Shown: positions 1 to 10,210, counted from the first letter of the stretch. The stretch is DNA of 64,000 nt from Flavobacterium akiainvivens (GCF_001278115.1 NZ_LIYD01000005.1:1246551-1310550); one strand, 5' to 3'. The notes: a model not told the origin generated them from the sequence alone. Made by a program: numbers and translations.

Positions 1-438
1 GCGTACGCGGTCGCTAAATATAATTTCATTTTCGTTTTGGGGGTTAATGTAGTAATAGCCCCTTTCTGCAATAACAATAGTAGTTCCGTCTTCAGACAGT
101 AGTATATCATTTCCGCCACCGGGCACAAAATAATTACTGTTTGGCGGGCTTAAAAAAGGTTCGCCTCCCCAAATGGTGTCGCCCACCTGTGCCCATACAC
201 CAGACTGCCATGTGTATACATTAACATAACTATGGTCTTCAATAGTGCCGCCACTGCCCTGGGTGTCCGGAGCGCCAACTGCAAAGGTTGTACCGTCTGC
301 CGAAAGCGTTATACTGTATCCTAATTGTAAATAGGCATCATTGGCCTGAATGGTTTCGCCTAATTGTTGCCAGTCCTGCGCGTGCGCTGTAAGCGAAAAC
401 AAGCCTGCCAGGCAAAATAAAAAAGTACTTTTTTTCAT
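1..438 (-). CDS. Secreted beta-propeller-like repeat protein, 5' part only
   Basis: An ATG at 436-438 opens a minus-strand frame that stays open for 146 codons to the window edge, so the 3' end is missing. The protein begins with a signal peptide (MKKSTFLFCLAGLFSLTAHAQ) and then shows the pattern WxQLGETI, G-SITLSADGTTFAVGAP, VNVYTWQSGVWAQVGDTI, LSEDGTTIVIAE. These spaced SxDGTT-AIGA units resemble the FG-GAP-like repeats of secreted flavobacterial surface proteins, which often end in a type IX secretion sorting domain. That C-terminal domain cannot be seen here. Function unknown; a surface or secreted role is inferred from the signal peptide and repeats. Confidence 0.7.
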   Translation of the reverse strand, partial: MKKSTFLFCLAGLFSLTAHAQDWQQLGETIQANDAYLQLGYSITLSADGTTFAVGAPDTQGSGGTIEDHSYVNVYTWQSGVWAQVGDTIWGGEPFLSPPNSNYFVPGGGNDILLSEDGTTIVIAERGYYYINPQNENEIIFSDRVR

Positions 439-648
439 AGATAGATTTGTGTGGTTGTTAAACAAGCTGCAAAACATTTTTATTTGTTTTGCTTTCACAA
501 ACATAGCTATGAATGTACCCTGAAAGGTAAAAAACAATGTCCCGAAAGGTTCCCTGAAGCTTCCTTTCTTTATCCTAAGTTGTAGAATTACAACTATTTA
601 AATAAAAACAGTTATAAATAACACATCAAAGCTAAAGGCTGCATAAAA

Positions 649-2046
649 TTACAGTGCCTCAACCCATTTATAGAGGTTGTCTGAAGTAGAAAGCCCCAGC
701 TTTTTGCGTGCCAGGTGCCTGCGGTTTTGTACCGTTTTGGGCTGTACAAATTTTATTGCCGAAATTTCTTTGCTGGACAGGTTTAGTTTAATCATGGCAA
801 GGAGCTCAAGTTCATCATGCGTTATGCCGGGATTAATATCAAGTATGCGTTTTGTAAAATCAGGGTACGTTTGGTCAAACGCCAGTATAAATGCCTGCGA
901 GTTTTCGCCCGATAGCTTTACAAGCTCTTCATATCTTTCGGGTGTTATGGTAACTTTTTGTTTTTTCTTACCTTTCCTAATAAAGTAAACGCTTAAAATA
1001 ATAAGTGCCAAAGCACCACTTGCCGAAATCACAATCCCATACGGAAACAAACTGCCTTTGGCATCTTCCTTATTTTTTTCATCAAGCAGCTTTACGAGCG
1101 ATTTATTCTTATTTTCTGAAATTGACAGTTTATACTGGTCTAATTTTCTTTTATATACATTGGCCTGATTAGCATCGCCCAGGCCATTATATGTTTTTAT
1201 AAGGCTTTCATACAACTCCTGAACATTAAGAAAGTTTTTGTTTTCTTCAATGGTTTCGGCTTTCTTAAAATGACTCAACGCCTCGCTGTAATTTTTTCGT
1301 TGCAAATACACTTTACCCAGCACTATGTAGTTAAGAAACGTTAGCTCATGGCTGGACTCACTTACTTTGCGCAGTGAATTGGATTTATGGGCATAATACT
1401 CTGCCGAGTCTATATTTACTTCTAAATACGCCCCCGCAAGGTTAGCATAGTCCATGTATGATGTACCCCTTTTTAGCTCAGTATCCTTTAGTTTTTGGTG
1501 CTCTAAGAGTGCAAACCGTAAATATTGTATAGACTTGGGATATTCTTTTGTCTGGGTAAACAAATTAGAAAATGCCGTATACACCTTTGCCTTTTCCTGG
1601 ATTACTTCTTTATCGGTAGCATTCAGCTTATCAAGGGCATCTAAAGCTTTTTGTAAATCAGCTCCTGACCTGCTGTACAACCCGTTAAAAAGGTAGGTCT
1701 GCGCCATATACTTATGCGCCACCGCCTCATACAAAAAACTGTTATAATCCAGTGATTTTCTCAGCAGCTTTTGGGCAGCATCGAGCATGTGCTCAAAATC
1801 TGCCTCAGAAAAATAGTAATAGTTATAGCGTTGTGCCAATAATTCAAGTTCCGCATCACGGTTATGCTGCTTTAATGCCAGGCCCATTAAAACATCGAGG
1901 TTTTTTAAATAGGCTTCCGGCTCGGTAAAAATCAGTTTCCTGTTATGTAAAACACGCTCTTCCAGGCTTTTTGATTCAGGAAGCACCTGTGCAGATACCA
2001 TACTACCCACAAATAATCCCAATAAAAATATCAGCACGCCTCTCAT
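649..2046 (-). CDS. Membrane-anchored TPR protein with C-terminal LuxR-type helix-turn-helix
   Basis: 465 residues. A signal peptide (about 1-19) is followed by an alpha-helical TPR-like region (about 30-315), a charged coiled stretch, one membrane segment near 335-357 (an IVISASGALALIILSVYFI run) and a C-terminal HTH at about 405-460 (ELELLAMIKLNLSSKEISAI, then a recognition helix with KTVQNRRHLARKKL). This layout is common in Flavobacteria: the TPR region would lie in the periplasm and the DNA-binding domain in the cytoplasm. It stands alone downstream of the GH35-GH2 operon, with about 120 bp between them. The target genes are not shown. It could sense an envelope or peptide signal, but that is inference. 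Confidence 0.8.
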   Translation of the reverse strand: MRGVLIFLLGLFVGSMVSAQVLPESKSLEERVLHNRKLIFTEPEAYLKNLDVLMGLALKQHNRDAELELLAQRYNYYYFSEADFEHMLDAAQKLLRKSLDYNSFLYEAVAHKYMAQTYLFNGLYSRSGADLQKALDALDKLNATDKEVIQEKAKVYTAFSNLFTQTKEYPKSIQYLRFALLEHQKLKDTELKRGTSYMDYANLAGAYLEVNIDSAEYYAHKSNSLRKVSESSHELTFLNYIVLGKVYLQRKNYSEALSHFKKAETIEENKNFLNVQELYESLIKTYNGLGDANQANVYKRKLDQYKLSISENKNKSLVKLLDEKNKEDAKGSLFPYGIVISASGALALIILSVYFIRKGKKKQKVTITPERYEELVKLSGENSQAFILAFDQTYPDFTKRILDINPGITHDELELLAMIKLNLSSKEISAIKFVQPKTVQNRRHLARKKLGLSTSDNLYKWVEAL

Positions 2047-2167
2047 CGCTATTTAGACTTAATTTAAATAGAAACAAAAGTATCATAATATTTATAATCT
2101 GCGAATATTTTTTAGCCCTTTACCCTGTTTTTACTACATAAATCACAAAATCAGGATAAAAATGCTT

Positions 2168-5101
2168 TTAATCTTTTACAGCGGGTAATGGCTTTAACTC
2201 ATCGGGATTTTCCTTGGTAAAACTGTCCCAAACTTCTTTAGATGGCTCTGTAAAAAGTTTCTTTATCAGTGCTATATCTACACTTTCTTTAGGGTTAAAC
2301 TCTGCCGAAGCCATATACCGTTTCAGGCTGTACAACAGTTGCCTTGAAACAACATCTTCTTTGTTATTCGTAAAAAGATTGGCACTACAAACTATTATCT
2401 TACCATTACCGCAACGGGCTTCAAACAGGAGAGCAAGCTTGCGGTTCATAAACCAGGTATCTATGGGCTGCACCAACGGCCTGAACCCCTGCGGAAAATC
2501 TTCGAGGTTCATTACCTGTGCCCTGTTTACAATTTCCCACCATTGCAAATCACTATGGTAAGATGTTGGGAAGTCTTTAAAAGCAGCACTGGCCGTATCT
2601 GCCAATATACCCAGGGTGTGTGGCGGCTTCATTTTAAACCACGATGTATTCCAGAACACCGGTGTAAAATACTGTTCTACCTCTTTGCCTTTTAACACTT
2701 TGCCAGCAGCGTTTAAAAACACCGTGCCGCCCTTTTTAAGTACGGCTTCGGCTTTGGCATCAAGCACATCTGTAAAATATACGTCAGTCTTTACATCAGG
2801 CAATTGTGCCGGGTATACCCAAATGCTCCAATTGTTTGTTATAGAAGTACCTTCAAGGCTCACCTCAAGCGTAAGCCGCTGTGCTGAAGTAACGGTATTC
2901 AGCGGGGTGCTTACAGTTCCTATCGTGCTAACCCCACCCCTGCTTATAGCCGGGGTGTTAAGGCTACCCTGCGCTATAATTGTTCCTCCATCATTTTTAA
3001 GGGTCCACTTTACTGCTGTATCTTTATAGTCGGCCGGGCCATAATGGTAGGCTTCAATAGTCGCGGTAAACGCTTCGTTACTGGTATAGGTAAATTTAGG
3101 GATGCGGCTCAGCAATACGGTGCTGTTGCAAAAACGGCTCCATTCTTCAGGCGATATATAGCCTTTTTCCTTCCAGAACGCATTGAGCACACCAATAATG
3201 GCACTGCCCTGCCCCGGGAAATCCTGCAAGCCAAGCAGCTGGAAGCCCGCGCTGTTTGCCGTACGCAGCGATTTTTCAATTTCCTGTTTGTAGCATAGTG
3301 CCTGCAACTTGCCCGAAGCCATTAAAAATTCCTGTGCAAGATTTCCCATACCGTGTGCTTGCAGGTCGGCCTCAAACAGTTCAAAATTTCGGGCACGCAT
3401 TACCCCGGTGTACTCTTTTATCTCTTTAAAATCAGGAAAGACACACCATTGCCCCATTTCGTGGGTTATGTACGGAATATCAAACTGGGAAATCTTATCG
3501 TTATAATCCGTCATGGTTTCAGGCCGCTGGTTGTGCCAGTTTAGCCCGCGTGGCCCTGATTTAATCATATAATCGCTACCCGGATATAACGGCCAGCTCA
3601 TAGCTACCGATGCCCCTGTATACAAATGCCTGCTGTCTTTACTTTTCCAGTATGCATTATAAGCCTCAAGGTAGGTTGCCTGGTTTTTACCGGCAGGCTC
3701 ATTGCCCGATGCAAACAGGCAAAAAGACGGGTGGTTGCCGTAGCTTTGCATTATGCGTGCGGTTTCTTCATATAAATATTTATCTATAAAAGCGCCATCG
3801 CCTAATGTAGTGCCGTGGTTAGGCCATGTGGGGCCTTCCGGCTGAAGGTAAAACCCAACCTCATCTGCCGCGGTAAATGCTGCTTCGGGCGGGCACCATG
3901 AGTGGAACCTGAAATGGTTAAGGCCGTGTGCCTTTGCCGCTGCATATACCTGCTTCCATCCTTCTACATCGGTAGGCGGGTAACCCGTAAGTGGAAATTC
4001 GCAATTGTTTAAATCGCCCCTAAGATGTATTTTATTCCCGTTAAGGGTAATAAACCGTCCCTGTACTTTTACATCGCGCATCCCGAAGGTCACCTGCTGC
4101 TCATCCTTACCTTTACCGGTATCAAGGGTGGCCGTTAAGCGGTATAGCGCCGGGTTAAATTCATCCCACAACTGCATACCGTTGCCCAACACAAGTTCAG
4201 CTTCTACCACTGTGGTATCTGCGGCAACCGCCTTAAATTGCAGCTTACTTGTATCTATCTTATGTTTTTTAGTCGTATTAAAGCTTTCTGCACTAAGCAT
4301 AATAGTCCCTTTTACCTGCTTAGCAGTACCATTGACAAATTGCAGTACCACACGTGCTTTTTTGCCCTGAACATCAGGATACACCTGCACATTGGTAATA
4401 TGCACCAAAGGCTTAGCCTCAAGCACAATTTTGCCTACAATGCCGTTCCAGTTGCCCTGTGTATGGTCGCTCACGCTGTGCGAATCAGGCCCCACGTTCA
4501 TTTTATCAATGCGATTATCTACCCTGATAGTTAGTACGTGGTTACCCGGTTTTAACCCTTTCGGAAGTAAATAAGTATGAGGCGCTACCAGCGAATTTTC
4601 CGTGCCCAAAAGCTTGCCGTCAAGCCACACTGCAGTTTGTATATGGCAGCGTTCCAGGAATAACGAAACCTGTTTTTGCCCCCACCCCTCAGGCAGGTTT
4701 ATCGTTTTTTGATACCACGCCACCCCCACATAGTATTTTACGGGCGAGAGCCAGAATGGTATCTTTACATTCCCCGGCTCGCGGTATCGCGCAAGCGTAG
4801 GCCTGTGGTAATAAGAGCTGTCATAAATGGTGCCCGTCCACTTGGTATATAAATCCACCTCATCGCCCTTGTTATTTTCAGCCAGCGAACCGGGCAGCTT
4901 TACCGTTTCATTAGGCAGGGCTTTTTCAAACCATTTTTCACGTGTACCTTTATCCTCACGGTCGAGTGCAAAACGCCATTCCCCTGCAAGGTTTATTTGC
5001 TGTGCATATATCTGTGAAGAAAACAATAGTGATAGCAACAACAGCTTCACCCATACATTACCCCTTTTATTAATTTTTAAATGATATCTCTGAATTTGCA
5101 T
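2168..5101 (-). CDS. Glycoside hydrolase family 2 protein, exported
   Basis: 977 residues with an N-terminal hydrophobic export signal ending near residue 34. The order is that of GH2: jelly-roll sugar-binding domain (about 36-230, with VAWYQKTI and VWLDGKLLG), immunoglobulin-like domain (about 235-345), then a TIM barrel. The motifs RFHSWCPPEAAFTAADEVGF (about 398-417) and FASGNEP, with N467-E468 as the likely acid/base, are characteristic. E548 in ITHEMGQW is the probable nucleophile. A C-terminal extension follows the barrel. It lies 10 bp behind the GH35 gene, so the two are co-transcribed. Beta-galactosidase, beta-glucuronidase and related activities are all possible; the substrate cannot be read from the motifs. 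Confidence 0.85.
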   Translation of the reverse strand: MQIQRYHLKINKRGNVWVKLLLLSLLFSSQIYAQQINLAGEWRFALDREDKGTREKWFEKALPNETVKLPGSLAENNKGDEVDLYTKWTGTIYDSSYYHRPTLARYREPGNVKIPFWLSPVKYYVGVAWYQKTINLPEGWGQKQVSLFLERCHIQTAVWLDGKLLGTENSLVAPHTYLLPKGLKPGNHVLTIRVDNRIDKMNVGPDSHSVSDHTQGNWNGIVGKIVLEAKPLVHITNVQVYPDVQGKKARVVLQFVNGTAKQVKGTIMLSAESFNTTKKHKIDTSKLQFKAVAADTTVVEAELVLGNGMQLWDEFNPALYRLTATLDTGKGKDEQQVTFGMRDVKVQGRFITLNGNKIHLRGDLNNCEFPLTGYPPTDVEGWKQVYAAAKAHGLNHFRFHSWCPPEAAFTAADEVGFYLQPEGPTWPNHGTTLGDGAFIDKYLYEETARIMQSYGNHPSFCLFASGNEPAGKNQATYLEAYNAYWKSKDSRHLYTGASVAMSWPLYPGSDYMIKSGPRGLNWHNQRPETMTDYNDKISQFDIPYITHEMGQWCVFPDFKEIKEYTGVMRARNFELFEADLQAHGMGNLAQEFLMASGKLQALCYKQEIEKSLRTANSAGFQLLGLQDFPGQGSAIIGVLNAFWKEKGYISPEEWSRFCNSTVLLSRIPKFTYTSNEAFTATIEAYHYGPADYKDTAVKWTLKNDGGTIIAQGSLNTPAISRGGVSTIGTVSTPLNTVTSAQRLTLEVSLEGTSITNNWSIWVYPAQLPDVKTDVYFTDVLDAKAEAVLKKGGTVFLNAAGKVLKGKEVEQYFTPVFWNTSWFKMKPPHTLGILADTASAAFKDFPTSYHSDLQWWEIVNRAQVMNLEDFPQGFRPLVQPIDTWFMNRKLALLFEARCGNGKIIVCSANLFTNNKEDVVSRQLLYSLKRYMASAEFNPKESVDIALIKKLFTEPSKEVWDSFTKENPDELKPLPAVKD

Positions 5102-5111
5102 AAATCGGGAC

Positions 5112-7532
5112 TTAAAATGTTATAGTGGTTTTATATTGGGTGGCAGCTGTTATAGCGCCTACTTTCAGGTATTTAGAGGCCGTGCCAAAATCGGGTATAC
5201 TTTCCGGGTATGGTTGCAAATCGATTAGGTATGAAGCATTTTTTTGCATGGGCCTGAAATAAAATACCATTTCCTGTGACTTACCGTTTAAAAATTTCCG
5301 GAGGCCTATTTGCCAGGGTATGCCTTTGTAAAACTCATCGGCCACGAGCTCTCCGTTTAAAAAGCCCATAGCGGTATCGGCAGTATAGTTTACGGTAAGC
5401 AACACATCATTAGCATTTTCAGGCAAAGAAGCCGGGAGCGTAACAGCCCACTTATTAGCGCTTACCTGCCTGCTACTTATGGCAATATCTGTTTTAGGCA
5501 GGGTTATTTTATACCTCGAAAAAACATCATCATCATGTAGCCTTTCTGCGTTTCCTGCTCCAATAGCAGGCATAACGTTGTATTTTGGGTATATGCTCAC
5601 CTCAAATTCCGGAACATCGCTAACACACTCAAACCCTTTTTTGTGTTGCAGTACCAGGGCATCGCTAAACATAAAATACTGCTTGTTGCCAATTGTAACC
5701 CTGTATGACTTTAACGCTGTGGCTTTGTCAACCACCAGTATTTTAACCGATTTTCCGTTGGCGGTAAGCTTGAATTCTGTAATTGCGTTGTTACATTTTA
5801 TTATGGTGCGACGGTTATTTTTATCTACAGTTATACCTTTACCTTCTACAGTCACACCGGGTGCAAAAGAAAACTCAGCGGCTGTACCATTTGGTGTAAA
5901 GAATGTATAATATCGGGCATCAGCTTTTTCATCTTTTGCCATTAACTGTGCTGTAGCATAATTGAGGTGCGCACCGTTTACATCCATATTAAAAGGGAAA
6001 ACAGCATTTTCATCGCTATCCAGGTTTATGCCGCCGGTTTCGGGTATTGATATTTCGCCGCCCTTTGTCTTTATCCTGATGCGGAAGTTTTTCTGGGCAA
6101 CCATTGTAGTATCATCCTGAAAATTATTAAGAAACAAAAAACCTGAACTGCCCTTTACACGTGCAGCATAGCGCAAATCAGTAATGTTTATAGGCTTAAG
6201 CTTCCTGGCATTTACAGGTAAAACCGTTTGCATTGGGGCGAGTTGGGCGCCAAAATCCTGTACAAAAAAATGCAGCAGTTTCAGCCTGTGGAAACCCTCG
6301 CGCACCTGTCCGTACTCACCTATGGGCGCCTGAAAATCATACGATATTTTAGGCAGCGCGTAGGCTTCATCGCTCATAAAAGAAGATTGCCCTTTAGGCG
6401 TAGAGCCGCCGTGGTACATATAATAGCCAATACCGTTTGCCCCACTGCCCAGGCAACGGTTTATCATGGCATCGAGGCTTTTGTGCACAGCAATGGGCCT
6501 GCGGGTATACACACTCATAATACCCGAACCCAGTTCGGCAGCAAACACCGGATACTCTTCAGGATTATAGCGTACCGGCGCATAATCAGGCGATTTGTGC
6601 ATGTCCTTGTACAGGAAAAACGGCGAGTAATCCCGCTTTGGTGTCCAGAATGGGTAAGCATAGGCCGCCGTTACGGGTATCGATTCGTTTGGTATAATGG
6701 CCGCATTTCCCCAGCCTGTGGCAGTATAAAGAGGCACATCCATACCGGCTTTTACAGCCAGTGTTTTCAGCACCTTCATGTGGTCGTTGCCAAGGGCGGC
6801 ATAAGGGTTTTCTGCTTCAGAAATGCCCACACCTTCCTGGGTAAGTGCCTGGTCGCGGTCAGCAGCGGTAAGATCGCCCGGCTGCCCGGGGTATGTAAGC
6901 CCCCATGGTGCGGCAGAGTGCTGGTATTCGTTTTCAATCTGTATACCTATTATGGGGCCGCCGTCTTTATAATACAACCCTTTAAGCTGCTTTGCGGTTT
7001 GCCCGTACAGGCGCTCTACATAAGAAAGGTACAGCGGATCGTTAGAACGTATGTTTAGCGGGCGCCCCAACAGCCAGTCCGGCAGCCCCCCGTTACGAAT
7101 TTCGCCATGGCAAAATGGCCCTATCCTTACTATTACATAAATGTCATTGTCTTTGCACAGCTTTATAAAGGTGCGCAGATCTTTATCGCCATCCCATAAA
7201 AAAGTACCTTCCTTTTCTTCGTGCAGGTTCCAGAACACATAGGTGGCAATAACGTTAATGCCGCCTGCTTTCATTTTTTTTATGCTTTCATCCCAATACT
7301 GCCGGGGGTATCGCGTAAAATGAAATTCCCCCGTTATGGGTATTACCGGCTGGCCGCCAATTGTCATGTAATGGTTATTAAAGGCTATAGCCTGCCCGCC
7401 GGGATTGCTGCCTCCAAGATTCAGTGTTTCCCTAAAAGGCTTTTCATCCATTGTGGCATCAAGCTCATAAACCTGTTGCGCAACACCTGAAAAGGCAACT
7501 AAAACCAGTAGTGAGAAAAATAATTTTTTCAT
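5112..7532 (-). CDS. Beta-galactosidase, glycoside hydrolase family 35
   Basis: I place the start at the ATG at 7532, giving 806 residues and a normal signal peptide (MKKLFFSLLVLVAFSGVAQ); the frame is open 11 codons further upstream, but that extension would spoil the signal. The GH35 signature GGPIIGIQIENEYQ is complete, with the acid/base being the second Glu of ENEY and the nucleophile the Glu in VFAAELGSG. Family members release terminal beta-galactose, retaining configuration. C-terminal beta domains follow. It is first in a two-gene operon with the GH2 gene and is divergent from an AraC-type regulator that probably controls it. The partner enzymes suggest trimming of galactose-containing side chains in the periplasm. 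Confidence 0.92.
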   Translation of the reverse strand: MKKLFFSLLVLVAFSGVAQQVYELDATMDEKPFRETLNLGGSNPGGQAIAFNNHYMTIGGQPVIPITGEFHFTRYPRQYWDESIKKMKAGGINVIATYVFWNLHEEKEGTFLWDGDKDLRTFIKLCKDNDIYVIVRIGPFCHGEIRNGGLPDWLLGRPLNIRSNDPLYLSYVERLYGQTAKQLKGLYYKDGGPIIGIQIENEYQHSAAPWGLTYPGQPGDLTAADRDQALTQEGVGISEAENPYAALGNDHMKVLKTLAVKAGMDVPLYTATGWGNAAIIPNESIPVTAAYAYPFWTPKRDYSPFFLYKDMHKSPDYAPVRYNPEEYPVFAAELGSGIMSVYTRRPIAVHKSLDAMINRCLGSGANGIGYYMYHGGSTPKGQSSFMSDEAYALPKISYDFQAPIGEYGQVREGFHRLKLLHFFVQDFGAQLAPMQTVLPVNARKLKPINITDLRYAARVKGSSGFLFLNNFQDDTTMVAQKNFRIRIKTKGGEISIPETGGINLDSDENAVFPFNMDVNGAHLNYATAQLMAKDEKADARYYTFFTPNGTAAEFSFAPGVTVEGKGITVDKNNRRTIIKCNNAITEFKLTANGKSVKILVVDKATALKSYRVTIGNKQYFMFSDALVLQHKKGFECVSDVPEFEVSIYPKYNVMPAIGAGNAERLHDDDVFSRYKITLPKTDIAISSRQVSANKWAVTLPASLPENANDVLLTVNYTADTAMGFLNGELVADEFYKGIPWQIGLRKFLNGKSQEMVFYFRPMQKNASYLIDLQPYPESIPDFGTASKYLKVGAITAATQYKTTITF

Positions 7533-7799
7533 GATTTGTAAATCCGGCCTGTAACCGGTCTCCATAACCCAAAATAAAACGATTGCGTAAAAACATGCAA
7601 TGGAATAAATTTTTATTTTGATGGATTTTCTTTCGAAAGCTTACTAAACCCTAAAGTAACAACAGCCGTATTAAAAGTTTGATATATGCCATAAACTCTT
7701 GTTTTATGCAGGAATATGGTATAAAGGCAATGGACAATAATTATATCATCATAAAAAATAAAAGCAGGACACGGCAGGATAATAATCATATCCATAAAA

Positions 7800-8738
7800 A
7801 TGAAATTGCACCTAAGTATCATACAAAATCAGCCCATGCTTTTACAAAACCCTACAGGAAAACAAGAGGCTTTCGGCGGCAAAAAAGCAATTGCCGTACC
7901 ACAATCTGTTATTGAAAACCAGTGTGTAAAAGACCCCATAATCAGCAACCTGTATATTACTAATATTGGGTATTATGACCAGGCACACAACCATTATTGC
8001 CAACGCGGCCAGGGTACAGGCCAGCATATACTTATTTACTGCACCCGTGGCAAAGGCGAAGTAACCATTCCCGGAAATAAATACGTGATTGAAGAAGGCA
8101 CTGTACTGCTAATACCCGAAAATACACCACACGCTTATTGTGCTGACCCACAAAATCCCTGGACCATATTCTGGATACATTTTAAAGGCAATAACTCGGC
8201 TGATGTTGTAAGCCGGTTTAAAAAACGGCATGGCATAAAAGCCCCTATAAGTTCAGGAGCCCGCTGTGTAGAACTGTTTGATGAAATATACGGCCAACTG
8301 GAAAGGGGGTATAGTATTGATAACCTGATTAATGTAAATATGTGCCTGTGGCACTTTGTAAGTTCATTTTTATACAATGAGCCAAAATTGGCGGTTGAAG
8401 CCCACGAAAATAAAACCAAAACAGAATTTGCCATAGATTATTTTACCCGCAACCTTAACCGCACTATAAGCCTTGGCGAAGTAGCACGGGCTGTACATTT
8501 ATCGCCTTCTCATTTTTCAACTTTATTTAAAGGCAAAACAGGTTTTTCTCCTATAGAATATTTTAACCAGCTTAAAATGCAAAAGGCCTGCCAGTACCTG
8601 CATTTTACAGAGTTGCGCATTAAAGATATTTCGAGGGAATTAGGCATAGCCGACTACTACTACTTTTCAAGGTTATTTACCAAAACCATGGGTATTTCGC
8701 CATTTGCATACAGAAAACAAAAGCTCAATACCCAGTAG
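7800..8738 (+). CDS. AraC-family transcriptional regulator with cupin-type sensor domain
   Basis: 312 residues. The N-terminal part (about 60-150) has the cupin pattern of AraC sensor domains: GQHILIYCTRGKGEVTIPG, then VLLIPENTPHAY. The C-terminal 100 residues hold two HTH motifs (ISLGEVARAVHLSPSHFSTLFK and IKDISRELGIADYYYFSRLF) ending in MGISPFAYRKQ. It is divergent from the GH35-GH2 operon, with about 270 bp between start codons, so control of that operon in response to a sugar is the natural inference. An ATG at 7836 is an alternative start that would remove 12 residues; the sequence does not settle this. Confidence 0.88.
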   Translation: MKLHLSIIQNQPMLLQNPTGKQEAFGGKKAIAVPQSVIENQCVKDPIISNLYITNIGYYDQAHNHYCQRGQGTGQHILIYCTRGKGEVTIPGNKYVIEEGTVLLIPENTPHAYCADPQNPWTIFWIHFKGNNSADVVSRFKKRHGIKAPISSGARCVELFDEIYGQLERGYSIDNLINVNMCLWHFVSSFLYNEPKLAVEAHENKTKTEFAIDYFTRNLNRTISLGEVARAVHLSPSHFSTLFKGKTGFSPIEYFNQLKMQKACQYLHFTELRIKDISRELGIADYYYFSRLFTKTMGISPFAYRKQKLNTQ

Positions 8739-8739
8739 T

Positions 8740-9240
8740 TTAACACCTTTTTGCTGTAATTTTATTTAATCTTTTTTGCTTAAAAAACTGGTAAACAGAA
8801 CCCGTAATAAACAGGATAAACGCCAGTAATAGTGTTTTGCCTACCAAAGGGTCTTGCGGGCCTGTTGCAAGCGGATGTCCCACAGGCACACGGGTTAGCG
8901 TTTCATTAATGGTAGGAACCATTGACAGGAAAAAGCTAAACGTAAGCAAAAAGTTCTCTAAAATGCGTAAACCATTATTACCTGCCTTTTTGCTTTGCAG
9001 GTAGTAAGCCACCGCTATCAAAATAACTATTAATACAGCCAGGCCATGGCCGGGATTAAAGCCCTTTACACTCGATAAACCCAAAGCGGTAAACGAAGCC
9101 ACAAGGGTAAAATAAAAGTAGATTTTGCCTGAAACCTGATGGAGGCTGATTTTACCATTCCTGATAAAACTGATAACTGCCGCAATTATAGCGGCAATGC
9201 CAATTACTGTGTGGAAAATTCCTAATGCTGATAGTCCCAT
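8740..9240 (-). CDS. Small four-to-five-helix membrane protein of unknown function
   Basis: 166 residues, mostly hydrophobic: segments near 5-24, 42-60, 65-83, 92-112 and 133-153. Between the first two lies SLHQVSGKIYFYF, which recalls the HRxxGRxY-type motif of DUF2306-like membrane proteins. That resemblance is from memory and weak. It converges tail to tail with the AraC gene at 8738, with one base between stop codons. The next gene upstream, an AraC regulator on the same strand, ends 83 bp away, so it may share a transcript with this gene, although that gene has its own start downstream of a terminator. Confidence 0.65.
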   Translation of the reverse strand: MGLSALGIFHTVIGIAAIIAAVISFIRNGKISLHQVSGKIYFYFTLVASFTALGLSSVKGFNPGHGLAVLIVILIAVAYYLQSKKAGNNGLRILENFLLTFSFFLSMVPTINETLTRVPVGHPLATGPQDPLVGKTLLLAFILFITGSVYQFFKQKRLNKITAKRC

Positions 9241-9323
9241 AACTTAGTGTGTTAAATTTATAGTACAAATTTGCAACACTAAAAGCGCAGGAGCTTTGCA
9301 AAATAGGCCAACTATTTGGCGAT

Positions 9324-10187
9324 TTAGTCCGGGTTGTTTACCACGTTGTTCAGCTTTCGATACTGGGTAGGGCTCACCTTGTATTTGTCACTAAAGCTTT
9401 TAGTAAAATTAGCCAGGTCATTAAATCCGCAGTCAAAAGCAATACCTGTAATACGTTCGTTAGAAACCAACAGCAGTTCTGCTGCCTTTTCAAGCCGTTT
9501 TGTTTTAATGTAATTGGCAGGGGAATCGTTATACAGTTTTTTAAATTCCCTTTTAAAAGAAGATACACTCAGGTTTGTTTTCTGCGCCAGATCATCTACA
9601 GTACCCTGCTGAAACAAGTTGGCTTCTACCACCTGTTTAAATGAATAGGTAACCGGCGAAAAAAGCTGCGATAAAATAACCTGTACATTTTGGGCATCCT
9701 GTGTTTGCGAAAGTAAAAGGATAATTTCCTTTAGCTTTAAAACCAAAATTTCATCATTAACCAAAGCAGGGTTTTCAAAATAAAACAGCAGGCCCTCAAT
9801 ATACTTATGGATTAAAAAATCATTGTTTATTTTCCTGCCATGCTGGTTGCTTATTGTATTGCCGGGCTGCAAAACCTGTGGCAACTCCTTTTCATATATC
9901 TTCTTTAAAATTTCTTTATGAAAAGTTACTATAACTATCTCGCCATTGCTTTCGGGGTTAGCCTCATGAATCTGTTTTCCGGAATTAATACAGTTAAGCA
10001 GCAGCGAATGATGCGTAGGTATTTTTGTTTGGCTGTCATTAAACTCATATTGCATTTCGCCACTTAGCATGTACAAAAAACAAGCCTGTTCGGCCACAGG
10101 AAAAGTAAATTCAAACGGCGGCTTTACATCTAACTTCTGGATAAACGTTTTGCCAAACAACTCAATTTTTTGATAGTCAGTAACCAT
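9324..10187 (-). CDS. AraC-family transcriptional regulator
   Basis: 287 residues. The N-terminal half has a loose cupin-like sensor region (PVAEQACFLYMLSGEMQYEF). The C-terminal part from about 185 carries two HTH motifs: GTVDDLAQKTNLSVSSFKRE and ITGIAFDCGFNDLANFTKSF, then KYKVSPTQYRK. It sits between the terminator of the TPP-riboswitch operon and the small membrane protein gene at 8740-9240, which is its only co-oriented neighbour downstream and so a plausible target. The ligand is unknown. Confidence 0.88.
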   Translation of the reverse strand: MVTDYQKIELFGKTFIQKLDVKPPFEFTFPVAEQACFLYMLSGEMQYEFNDSQTKIPTHHSLLLNCINSGKQIHEANPESNGEIVIVTFHKEILKKIYEKELPQVLQPGNTISNQHGRKINNDFLIHKYIEGLLFYFENPALVNDEILVLKLKEIILLLSQTQDAQNVQVILSQLFSPVTYSFKQVVEANLFQQGTVDDLAQKTNLSVSSFKREFKKLYNDSPANYIKTKRLEKAAELLLVSNERITGIAFDCGFNDLANFTKSFSDKYKVSPTQYRKLNNVVNNPD

Positions 10188-10210
10188 GTTAGCGGTGTTT
10201 AATACAAATA

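Noticed and set aside
6228..7058. 276-codon plus-strand frame
   Set aside because: It lies wholly inside and antisense to the GH35 gene, whose motifs are complete. Its product is rich in His, Arg and Tyr, as expected for the complement of that coding sequence.
7613..7822. 69-codon minus-strand frame in the GH35/AraC divergent region
   Set aside because: Hydrophobic low-complexity product in an AT-rich promoter region; no start context or family pattern, and it overlaps the AraC start.
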